In this document: positions 53,636 through 60,459 of the stretch, in pieces
Position numbering within the stretch: position 1 is the stretch's first letter
Layout of the letters: every line of letters starts with the position of its first letter
Origin: an uncultured Bacteroidales bacterium
GTDB lineage: Bacteria > Bacteroidota > Bacteroidia > Bacteroidales > UBA4417
Direction: 5' to 3'
DNA length: 60,459 nt
Assembly (NCBI GenBank): GCA_903864265.1
Contig: CAIPFN010000243.1
Location: 1 to 60,459 of the forward strand
Translations under genes and position numbers: made by a program
The notes under the pieces: model-generated
What the model saw: only the letters and a program-made list of their open reading frames with translations
Told to the model about the DNA's origin: nothing
The model's database searches: none

Positions 53636-54133
53636 ATGAAAAAGGCTTTTTACTCCATAGTTGTGGCACTGATACTGCTTACTTCGTGCCAGCCAAAAAC
53701 TGATACTGTTCCTTTTGATAAGGTTGCTGCAAAAGAAGATTTGACTAAGACGTTAGACACGATGTATGCGGCATTCCGCGACAGGAATATTAAAACATTT
53801 TTATCGTTAATGGCCGATGATGGCCTTTTTTGCGGAACAAGCCCCAAAGATATCTGGGACAAGGCTACCTATGCAAAACTGATGTCAGCCATGCTTGCTG
53901 ATACCTCCTTATCCACCGGAATTAAGGTCGACAGGCGTGAAATCCGCTTTGATACGGATGGGAAGTCCGCATTTGTAATTGACCAGTTCTTTTTTGAATG
54001 GAACAAACGAATTCCCATTCGCCATACAGTTCATTTCATTAAGAGCGGAGAGGCATGGAAATGCGATTTTCTGAGTACCGCTCTTATCCCTAAGGATGAG
54101 GATTTTGAAAAGATTTATAATGCAGTGAAGTAA
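53636..54133 (+). CDS. SnoaL-like lipoprotein
   Basis: The 165-residue protein has a lipobox (LLTSC, Cys18) and an NTF2-like domain. TLDTMYAAFRDRNIKTFLSLMADDGLFCGTSP (read in parts) marks the first helix and strand, DIWDKATYAKLM the next helix, and SAFVIDQFFFEWNKRIPIRHTVHFIKSGEAWK the closing strands. This is the DUF4440/SnoaL_3 pattern. Its ligand is unknown. It is the third member, counting the remnant, of a local SnoaL-like group. It converges on the response regulator gene. Confidence 0.85.
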   Translation: MKKAFYSIVVALILLTSCQPKTDTVPFDKVAAKEDLTKTLDTMYAAFRDRNIKTFLSLMADDGLFCGTSPKDIWDKATYAKLMSAMLADTSLSTGIKVDRREIRFDTDGKSAFVIDQFFFEWNKRIPIRHTVHFIKSGEAWKCDFLSTALIPKDEDFEKIYNAVK

Positions 54134-54140
54134 ATTTGAT

Positions 54141-54515
54141 TTAAATCAAATCGGCTATTTTCTGAAACGCATCATCATCCTTAATAACATAATACTCGGC
54201 ACCTTTCTGTATGGTCTGAGCGGCAATGCCATAGCTTTCCTGGCTCGAAAGCATAATGAAGTGGGTGTTTGGCAGGTATTTACGGATTGCTTCCAATATT
54301 TCCAGTCCATTGGCGGCATCTTTCTTCACAGTATTCATATAATAATCGAGAATCACCACATCCGGATTCTCCGAAATATGCTGCAGACAATCTTCGCCGG
54401 TACTGAAGACACTGATGTTGTGTGCTACTTTTCGGGTTAAAAAATCCGACAGGGCTTCAGTCATCATTTCGTCGTCGTCAACTATAAATATCTTTTTGGG
54501 TTTAGAGAATTCCAT
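54141..54515 (-). CDS. Single-domain response regulator
   Basis: The 124-residue protein is a stand-alone receiver domain. Asp13-15 bind the metal, Asp57 in VVILDYY is the phosphorylation site, Ser90 and Lys112 complete the active site. There is no output domain, as in CheY-type or phosphorelay shuttle proteins. It lies 41 bases downstream of the hybrid sensor genes on the same strand, whose C-terminal Hpt domain (His near 670) could pass phosphate to it. A separate -7 box precedes it. Confidence 0.9.
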   Translation of the reverse strand: MEFSKPKKIFIVDDDEMMTEALSDFLTRKVAHNISVFSTGEDCLQHISENPDVVILDYYMNTVKKDAANGLEILEAIRKYLPNTHFIMLSSQESYGIAAQTIQKGAEYYVIKDDDAFQKIADLI

Positions 54516-54532
54516 ATCTTTTTAGGTTTAGA

Positions 54533-54540
54533 CAAATGTA
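54533..54540 (-). promoter_or_regulatory. Putative -7 box of the response regulator gene
   Basis: On the minus strand TACATTTG matches TAnnTTTG, 18 bases before the ATG at 54515. It would allow the regulator to be made apart from the hybrid sensor. No clear -33 box is seen. Confidence 0.4.
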
Positions 54541-54556
54541 CTGTTTTTTACTAGAA

Positions 54557-56734
54557 TTATTCGCCGAGTTCGCCTAATGCCCTCTCAATTTTCCTCTTCA
54601 GGTTGACTACTGTTTCTCTGATTAATTCTACTTCAGATCCGTCCCTGCACAATCGCTCCAGTTTTAGGGCAATGTCTTTGGTTTCAGTCATGCCCATCAT
54701 GATCCACTTGGTTTTAAATCCGTGAACCTGGTTGGCGATCTCTTCAAAATCATTGGTCAGGAGAGCGGTATTAATTATTTCAATCAGACCGGGTGCGCTG
54801 GAAGTAAACATGCTTATGTACTTCATGATACGCGTTTTATCCCCTTCGCAGAATTTAACCAGATAGGCCATGTCGGTAACTCCGGGCGGTTTCATTTTTT
54901 GAACATTAGGGTTCGCTTCCTTATTTGCTTTCAGCGTGATATTCAGAACCTGGGCAATACCAGTTATCAGTTGTTGAGGGTTGAAGGGTTTTGGGATATA
55001 GGAATCCATTCCGGCCGCCTTACATTTATCAAGATCGGTACGCAGCACGCTGGCCGTTAAAGCGATGATGGGTGTGTCCCTGACCGGACTGTCAAAATTG
55101 GCCCGGATAAATCGCGTGGCATCAAATCCGTTCATCATTGGCATTTGAACATCCATGAGTATAACATCAAAAGGCATCTTGCCAACTAAATCAATGGCTT
55201 CCTGCCCGTTTGCTGCTTCAAATATTTTAACTTTTGCTTTTGATTTCAGCGTATCGCGGGCAACAATACGGTTGTATTCGTTGTCGTCGGTAATCAGAAT
55301 TTTCAATCCGTCCAGAATACTTCCATCCACACTTTGTTCCAGGGCCAGGCGCTGTTCCAATCGTTCAGCAGAACCATTTTCAAACTCTACGATAAATGAA
55401 AATGTTGTCCCGGAGCCTTCCTGGCTTTCAATATCAATGTGGCTTCCCATCATTTCAACCAACTGGCGTGAGATGCTTAATCCTAATCCGGTACCGCCAT
55501 ATTTCCGGGTGTCGGAAGTGTTCGCCTGTGAGAAATTCTCAAACACCGATTGTAGTTTATCTGCCGGAATCCCTATCCCGGTATCAACAATAGCAAAGCG
55601 TATCCCTTTGTATTCCTTGGATACCTCTATGGAAACGCTGCCTTTTTCCGTAAATTTTATGGCATTTCCTGCCAGGTTAATAAGTACCTGGTTCAAACGG
55701 GCAGGATCACCCATCACAATATCAATTCCACCCGAGTTTATCATGGTGATGAGTTCTATGCCTTTTTCATCAGATCTCTGTCGAAGTGTTTGCTTCACCT
55801 GTTCCAACAATTCGTTTAGGGAAAAGTCGATATGTTCCAGCTCCATTTTACCGGCTTCAATCTTTGAAAGGTCCAGGATATCATTAATAATATGAAGCAG
55901 GTTATCGCTCGATTTTTTGATTCCTTCCATATAAAATCTCTGCTTTATTTCAAGCGGTGTATCCAGTACAAGACCAGTCATTCCCATCACGGCATTCATG
56001 GGGGTGCGGATCTCATGACTCATATTGGCAAGGAATTGTTGTTTGAACTGCTCTGACTTTTCGGCTTTGGCCCGATGGCTTTCGGCTTCGTCTTTTTGTT
56101 TCCTTATTTCGGAGGTGGCAACTTCTATTTCTGTCTCCAGTTCTTCCTGGCGTTGTGTGAAACTTGCAACTCGCCAGCGGTTATAAACAAAAATAAAGAT
56201 TAATACGATCAAACCATAGGCTGTGCGAGCCCACCAGGTTTGCCACCAGGGCGGGGTAATTTTAAAGTTGTAGGAGCTGATTTTGCCAAAATCGCCATTT
56301 ATCAATCGGGCCTTCACCTGAAAGGTATATTCTCCTGGATCCAGCTTCCTGTAGTTTGCTATTCTTTCGTCAGAAGGAACTGACCAGGTTTTATCGTAAC
56401 CAAGCAGCTGGTAGCTGAATAGTACATTCCCCTGTATATTGAGGTCGGTGGTTCCGTAAACCATAGCGACCTGGTTCACATTATAAGGGAAAACTATGTT
56501 TTTGGGCAGGAGCATGAAATTCTGAATGCTGTCAAATTTAAGTTTCCCCAGGTTGACATTTGCTTCAGGAAGCAACCATTTTCTTCCTTTTCGGATGGAA
56601 TCCTGCAAACTCCGGTAATCGATTTCCTGTTGAAAAATATTCAGTTTGGTAATGGAAACATGGGGTGGGTTTTTCACTTCAAGCAGGCGCTCCACATTTA
56701 CCGAGCCCGTCATTTCCTCATTGCTGAACCACAT
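54557..56734 (-). CDS. Hybrid sensor histidine kinase, C-terminal part of a frameshifted gene
   Basis: This 725-residue frame holds the end of a periplasmic Y_Y_Y domain (about 95-163), a membrane helix (168-188), a coiled linker, a HisKA domain with the phospho-acceptor near 240 (ANMSHEIRTPMNA), a HATPase domain (NLAGNAIKFTEKG near 350, GTGLGLSISRQLVE), a receiver with Asp near 526 (ILMDVQMPMMNG) and an Hpt-like domain with His near 670 (QVHGFKTK). Its ATG is internal: adding one base near 56770-56782 joins it to the upstream propeller gene as one 1428-residue sensor. Unlike many Bacteroidota hybrid sensors it ends in Hpt, not AraC. Confidence 0.9.
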   Translation of the reverse strand: MWFSNEEMTGSVNVERLLEVKNPPHVSITKLNIFQQEIDYRSLQDSIRKGRKWLLPEANVNLGKLKFDSIQNFMLLPKNIVFPYNVNQVAMVYGTTDLNIQGNVLFSYQLLGYDKTWSVPSDERIANYRKLDPGEYTFQVKARLINGDFGKISSYNFKITPPWWQTWWARTAYGLIVLIFIFVYNRWRVASFTQRQEELETEIEVATSEIRKQKDEAESHRAKAEKSEQFKQQFLANMSHEIRTPMNAVMGMTGLVLDTPLEIKQRFYMEGIKKSSDNLLHIINDILDLSKIEAGKMELEHIDFSLNELLEQVKQTLRQRSDEKGIELITMINSGGIDIVMGDPARLNQVLINLAGNAIKFTEKGSVSIEVSKEYKGIRFAIVDTGIGIPADKLQSVFENFSQANTSDTRKYGGTGLGLSISRQLVEMMGSHIDIESQEGSGTTFSFIVEFENGSAERLEQRLALEQSVDGSILDGLKILITDDNEYNRIVARDTLKSKAKVKIFEAANGQEAIDLVGKMPFDVILMDVQMPMMNGFDATRFIRANFDSPVRDTPIIALTASVLRTDLDKCKAAGMDSYIPKPFNPQQLITGIAQVLNITLKANKEANPNVQKMKPPGVTDMAYLVKFCEGDKTRIMKYISMFTSSAPGLIEIINTALLTNDFEEIANQVHGFKTKWIMMGMTETKDIALKLERLCRDGSEVELIRETVVNLKRKIERALGELGE

Positions 56735-58842
56735 GGTTCCGTCGTCGTCGAACGAATACGAAACGGTGTAAACAAGAAGCCATCATCGGGGCCGAATTGT
56801 GTCCGCTTTCCTTTTTGAATGCAATTTAATTTCCCGTTTAATATCGCCCAGATCCGTCCTTTCTGATCTGTTTTCAGGAATTGCTGCAATCCTAATTCCG
56901 TTATATCGGCACCTGTTCCTATTTTCAGATCCCCATCATTGTGTAGTTTGAAACTCTTGCCATCGTAGGCTACAATTCCGGCTCCCATATATGAAATGAA
57001 TAAAGTGCCGGCTGCATCCTCCACAATCGCATTAATACCAATAGAACCATGTTTTGTGAGGATACTGTCTAACACTGGAAACCTGTAAAAGTACTTTCCG
57101 TCAAATTTTGCCAATCCACTGTTATTTCCCCCGATCCAGATGTTCCCTTTTGAATCGCAGAAAGTTGTATTTACACTGCCCATACTTTTCAATGATGAAT
57201 TTTCACCATAGCCTATCAGTTTATCTTTTTTCAGCTGCAGTAATTTGTAAGTCCAGGATGAAAACCAGATATCCCCGTTTACTCCTTTTCCTACATTTCC
57301 AAAACATCCCCAACCCGATTTGCCGTCAATCAGTACTGATTTTATTTTATCGCCTTCTATTACCCCTATTCCTTCGCACCAATTGGAGAACCAAAGCCGG
57401 CCCAGGTTATCTTTGGCAACGCCATTGGTTTTAAAGCCAATCCCGCAATAAGTCACGGCCTTGTCGTTTTTGAGCCAGGTATATTTTTCCAGGTTTAAGA
57501 TGAGCCGGTTATTCTGGCCTATACTATAAACCCCTTGTGTGCCGGGTATAGGAACATAGTGAAATTCTGATATCCTTAACCTGTTCATCTGCGATCCCAG
57601 TGCCCAGATATTGTGATCCGGATCGATTGCCAGTTTTACAATCGCAGTCTCGTTCAAGCCAGCATCCCTGTCAATTTTTTCAAACTTATTTCCATCAAAA
57701 AGCAATAACCCTGATCCTATGGTTCCTATCAGAAGTTGATTCTGATCTGTTCCTTTCAAACTCATTATAGGGGAAGACATTTCCGGCCCAAAATCGTACA
57801 CGGTTAAAGTGTCATTACTTATCGAACTAATCCCGGCGGGGTAATGCCCACACCATATTTTACCGTCAGCAGCTGCATAAATAGCGTAAACATAGGTTGA
57901 TGACAATCCTTCTTCCTTCGAATAGTTTACAAAGGTTTGCCCGTCAAACTTCAGGATCCCACCCGCTTCGGTGCCAAACCACATATTCCCTTTAGGGTCT
58001 TCTTCTATTGCACATATACCCATATATTTGATGCCCTGTTCCTTCCCGTAGTGCAAAAAGCCTTTCCCGTTATAGCAAAATATTCCATCTCCGCGCGTGC
58101 CAAACCACATTTGCCCTTTCGAATCTTTAAACATGATGTAAACATCCTGGTCAGTAAATCCTTCCTTCTTGAAAAAAGTATAGAAATACCTGCCATCAAA
58201 ATAGCCGGCTCCATTAAAGGCGGACCATACATTTCCCAGGTTGTCGGTTTTAATGTTAGTAGCGGCAGTTAAAGCTCCCTGGGCGGCACCATACGATTCC
58301 ATATAGTCGCCCTGTATATGCGAAATCGCAAGCCCGCTGGCTATCCATGCTGATCCATCCTTACTCCAGCAAATATCCTGGGCACGCTCATCGATATGCT
58401 GAATATCGTACATGGCAGTTTCGGAATGTTTTAAGGGATTCATCTTTTTAAATGTCGGATACCCGGCAAGCTTCACTCTCGGCCTGGCCAGGGTGAAAAC
58501 CGGCTCTTTGGTTTTTTTTAAGCTACGCCCCTTCACTCCTGTTTTCACAGTTACTTTAACATTATTCAGAAACCGTTTCCCAGGACACTGGGTTTCGCTG
58601 ACCTTTTTTAGCGGGATGTCTTTTGTCTTTAACGAATATTCAATATAGGAGGTATCTGTATATTCCACAACCGAATCAGGGATAAGAATCGGGTTAGGCG
58701 ATAATTGCGATGCATTGGCATTGTCAGAGCAAACAACAGTACCGTTTGAAACCTTACAAACAGTGGCTGACTTGTTTTTGTTTTCGTGTGAGCATGAAAT
58801 GACTCCGATGCAAAGGAACAAGAATAAATAAACGGAACGCAT
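56710..58842 (-). CDS. Two-component regulator propeller protein, N-terminal part of a frameshifted gene
   Basis: This 710-residue frame has a lipobox-like signal (GVISC, Cys17) and two seven-bladed Reg_prop propellers' worth of repeats. The blades repeat the pattern D-x-x-G-N-x-W-F-G-T (for example KGQMWFGTRGDGIF, KGNMWFGTEAGGIL, KGNIWIGGNNSG). The frame ends in an unrelated tail (FTPFRIRSTTTE) and overlaps the kinase frame by 25 bases. One added base restores GFLVYTVSYSFDDDGTMWF, the expected final blade, leading into the Y_Y_Y domain. It is the sensor half of one hybrid kinase; propellers of this type often sense breakdown products of a polymer. Confidence 0.88.
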   Translation of the reverse strand: MRSVYLFLFLCIGVISCSHENKNKSATVCKVSNGTVVCSDNANASQLSPNPILIPDSVVEYTDTSYIEYSLKTKDIPLKKVSETQCPGKRFLNNVKVTVKTGVKGRSLKKTKEPVFTLARPRVKLAGYPTFKKMNPLKHSETAMYDIQHIDERAQDICWSKDGSAWIASGLAISHIQGDYMESYGAAQGALTAATNIKTDNLGNVWSAFNGAGYFDGRYFYTFFKKEGFTDQDVYIMFKDSKGQMWFGTRGDGIFCYNGKGFLHYGKEQGIKYMGICAIEEDPKGNMWFGTEAGGILKFDGQTFVNYSKEEGLSSTYVYAIYAAADGKIWCGHYPAGISSISNDTLTVYDFGPEMSSPIMSLKGTDQNQLLIGTIGSGLLLFDGNKFEKIDRDAGLNETAIVKLAIDPDHNIWALGSQMNRLRISEFHYVPIPGTQGVYSIGQNNRLILNLEKYTWLKNDKAVTYCGIGFKTNGVAKDNLGRLWFSNWCEGIGVIEGDKIKSVLIDGKSGWGCFGNVGKGVNGDIWFSSWTYKLLQLKKDKLIGYGENSSLKSMGSVNTTFCDSKGNIWIGGNNSGLAKFDGKYFYRFPVLDSILTKHGSIGINAIVEDAAGTLFISYMGAGIVAYDGKSFKLHNDGDLKIGTGADITELGLQQFLKTDQKGRIWAILNGKLNCIQKGKRTQFGPDDGFLFTPFRIRSTTTEPCGSAMRK

Positions 58843-59198
58843 AATTTTTACCTTTCGCTAATTCAATGTGTGCAAATTATCCGCTGGTGTTACGGAAACG
58901 ACTGATAGTACCTGCCCCCGGAAGGAGAATGTAACTGAATTAAAGACGGTGGAACTAACCGGCTTACCTTCATGTGAAAGTGCAGCGGTATGATTCGTAA
59001 CTGAGGTTGTGTCAATACAAATTTAGCATTAATTATCGAATATATATTAAATGCTGGTTTTAATATGTGTACAATCCGTGCTTCAGCTTTATAATTTGCA
59101 GTAGGAAGCCCCCGGCTTATCATATTCCTTTTCTTAAAAAAAACATCAGAACTAAAAAAAATATACTTTTGCACGAAATTAACCCATAAAAATTCAAT
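58843..59198. other. Divergent intergenic region between hybrid sensor and TlpA-like genes
   Basis: The 356-base gap has no gene. It holds the promoter box of the TlpA-like gene at 59164-59171 and an AT-rich segment near 59020-59060. No promoter match for the sensor gene was found. Confidence 0.4.
59164..59171 (+). promoter_or_regulatory. Putative -7 box of the TlpA-like gene
   Basis: TACTTTTG matches TAnnTTTG and lies 28 bases before the ATG at 59199. No -33 TTTG is visible at normal spacing. Confidence 0.45.
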
Positions 59199-60308
59199 AT
59201 GAAAAGATTACTTACCGTCAGCCTCATTCTTGCTGTTTTATTCTCTGTTATATCATGTAATACGAAGAAAACAGACGGATACACCATCGAAGGCACTATT
59301 TCAGGCGCCGATACAGGATGGGTTATGCTGAAAAAACGCAGCGAAGGGAAAATGATCACTTCAGATTCAGTAAAGATTAAAGATGGCAAATTCACCTTTA
59401 CCGGCAAAGTGGAAATGCCCGAAATGGTTTACCTGAAACTGAAAAACACGGATGGCGCCCTGCCTTTCTTTCTTGAAAACGCTGCCATTACTTTAAAAAC
59501 CTTTGCCGACAGCATCGACAAATCGGTAGTTACAGGTTCGAAATCGCAGGATATGTATGTGGCATACCTGAAAGAAACAAAGGTGTATGACCTTAAACTG
59601 GAGGAACTCTACGGCCGCGACATGAAAGCCAAGGAAGTGAAGGATACCGCAGCTGTAAAAACCCTGGAGGCTGCTTACGATTCTGTTGAAAGTGCTCAGT
59701 CGCAGTTTACAAAAGAATATATTTTGAAAAACGGTAAAAGCGTTGTTGCTGCTTACCTCGCTATCAGCAACGCCTATGCTTACTCCCTCGATGAGTTGAA
59801 AGCTATCAACAAAGCTTTCGACCCTGCCATTGGTAATTCATCCTATGTCAAAACGCTGGCAGAACGCGAAACCATTCTTGGCACAGTTCAGCCGGGTCAA
59901 ATGGCTCCCGCTTTTACCATGTTTGATACAGTCGGGATGGATATCAAACTAAGCAGTTTCAAAGGCAAGGTAGTCCTGGTCGATTTCTGGGCCTCCTGGT
60001 GCAGTCCCTGCAGGGCTGAAAATCCAAATGTCGTTGCAGCATTCAGGAAATATAATAACAAGGGATTTACTGTTTTAGGTGTCTCACTCGATACGGATAA
60101 ATTGAAATGGAGGAATGCCATTGCAAAAGACGGGCTTACATGGACCCATGTGAGTGATATGAAAGGCTGGTCAAATTCCGCAGCAAAACTTTACGGAGTG
60201 ATGTCGATCCCGGCCAACTTCCTGATCGATAAAGAAGGTAAGATTATTGGCAGCAGCCTTCGTGGCAAGGACCTGGACAAAAAACTTGAAGAAGTAATGG
60301 GCAAATAA
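59199..60308 (+). CDS. TlpA-like thiol-disulfide oxidoreductase lipoprotein with DUF4369
   Basis: The 369-residue lipoprotein has a lipobox (SVISC, about Cys21). A DUF4369 domain follows (about 27-125, starting YTIEGTISGADTGWVML), then a helical linker, then a TlpA/ResA-type thioredoxin domain (about 230-369) with the active-site WCSPC (Cys near 268 and 271). The cis-Pro region is MSIPANFLID. Such proteins reduce or isomerise disulfides in the periplasm and are common in Bacteroidota. No cytochrome or other partner is adjacent. It ends at a strong hairpin. Confidence 0.94.
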   Translation: MKRLLTVSLILAVLFSVISCNTKKTDGYTIEGTISGADTGWVMLKKRSEGKMITSDSVKIKDGKFTFTGKVEMPEMVYLKLKNTDGALPFFLENAAITLKTFADSIDKSVVTGSKSQDMYVAYLKETKVYDLKLEELYGRDMKAKEVKDTAAVKTLEAAYDSVESAQSQFTKEYILKNGKSVVAAYLAISNAYAYSLDELKAINKAFDPAIGNSSYVKTLAERETILGTVQPGQMAPAFTMFDTVGMDIKLSSFKGKVVLVDFWASWCSPCRAENPNVVAAFRKYNNKGFTVLGVSLDTDKLKWRNAIAKDGLTWTHVSDMKGWSNSAAKLYGVMSIPANFLIDKEGKIIGSSLRGKDLDKKLEEVMGK

Positions 60309-60325
60309 TTTCAGCTCATAAAAGG

Positions 60326-60363
60326 AAAAAGGCCCGGAATCTGATAGGATTCCGGGCCTTTTT
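60326..60363. terminator. Bidirectional terminator after the TlpA-like gene
   Basis: A perfect 16-base stem (60326-60341 with 60348-60363) encloses the loop TGATAG. The stem begins with five A and ends with five T, so it can stop transcripts from both strands. It lies between the TlpA-like gene and a convergent gene that enters from the right edge. Confidence 0.85.
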
Positions 60364-60392
60364 AATGCCATGACTTTCATCCGGCCGCTGTA

Positions 60393-60459
60393 CTATTTTG
60401 TTTTCTCTTCTTTAATAATGATGACCTTTTTCTGGCGTTTCTCAGGAGCAGCCTTCTCA
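60393..60459 (-). CDS. 3' end of a minus-strand gene cut by the window edge
   Basis: Reading leftward from the edge, an open frame gives EKAAPEKRQKKVIIIKEEKT then K and a TAG stop at 60393-60395. The Lys/Glu-rich tail looks like the disordered end of a longer protein. It is convergent with the TlpA-like gene and shares its terminator. The protein cannot be identified from this piece. Confidence 0.45.
   Translation of the reverse strand, partial: EKAAPEKRQKKVIIIKEEKTK

Noticed and set aside
53343-53639. 98-codon frame as a separate small protein
   Set aside because: It starts inside another gene; only the stretch matching the SnoaL-like tail is meaningful, and that is best read as a remnant.

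Overview
The window comes from a Bacteroidota chromosome, most likely a Bacteroidales-like organism. The evidence is a SusC/SusD pair, a CotH protein with a type IX secretion (T9SS) sorting domain, hybrid two-component sensors, and many lipoproteins. Upstream regions carry the Bacteroidota -7 promoter box TAnnTTTG (TACCTTTG, TATATTTG and similar) rather than E. coli-type promoters. Housekeeping genes (trpS, hflX, hemW, recJ, purH, mreBCD) are scattered among accessory genes, so this is ordinary chromosome with accessory islands. No rRNA, tRNA, CRISPR array, phage or insertion sequence was recognised.

Layout. 1-2786: repeat-rich end, then a minus-strand pair of an exported cyanophycinase-like peptidase and a YfcC-family transporter. 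3286-7773: a divergent SusC/SusD nutrient-uptake pair. 7849-8795: a GNAT-like protein and a YCII/DGPF protein. 9299-15693: a SNF2 helicase, oligopeptidase B and trpS. 15766-26866: an 11-kb minus-strand run of exported proteins, most without recognisable domains, two SnoaL-like proteins, and an AraC-type regulator with a kinase-like N-terminal half. 27374-28636: an AAA+ ATPase gene bracketed by two related palindromes. 28697-34534: hflX, CotH/T9SS, a glycosyltransferase 9, a lipoprotein and a cysteine synthase with a Cys-rich tail. 34880-47805: AsmA-like protein, histidine kinase, hemW, a nuclease/phosphatase-fold protein, a GH3-like amidosynthetase with a LysE exporter, recJ and a MacB/FtsX permease. 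48128-52267: purH and mreBCD. 52402-54133: small exported SnoaL-like proteins and a gene remnant. 54141-58842: a response regulator and a giant hybrid sensor split by a frameshift. 59199-60308: a TlpA-like thioredoxin lipoprotein. 60393-60459: the 3' end of a further minus-strand gene.

The least explained parts are three. The first is the secreted-protein island at 15766-26866; one of its genes is interrupted by a frameshift in a run of nine A residues. The second is the AAA+ ATPase with flanking palindromes, the first of which overlaps the -33 box of the gene's own promoter. The third is a set of unrelated microsatellite-like tracts, each placed directly 3' of a gene. Two genes (20963-23021 and 54557-58842) are each restored to one long reading frame by a single-base change. 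These could be assembly errors, phase variation or true mutations; the sequence alone cannot decide.
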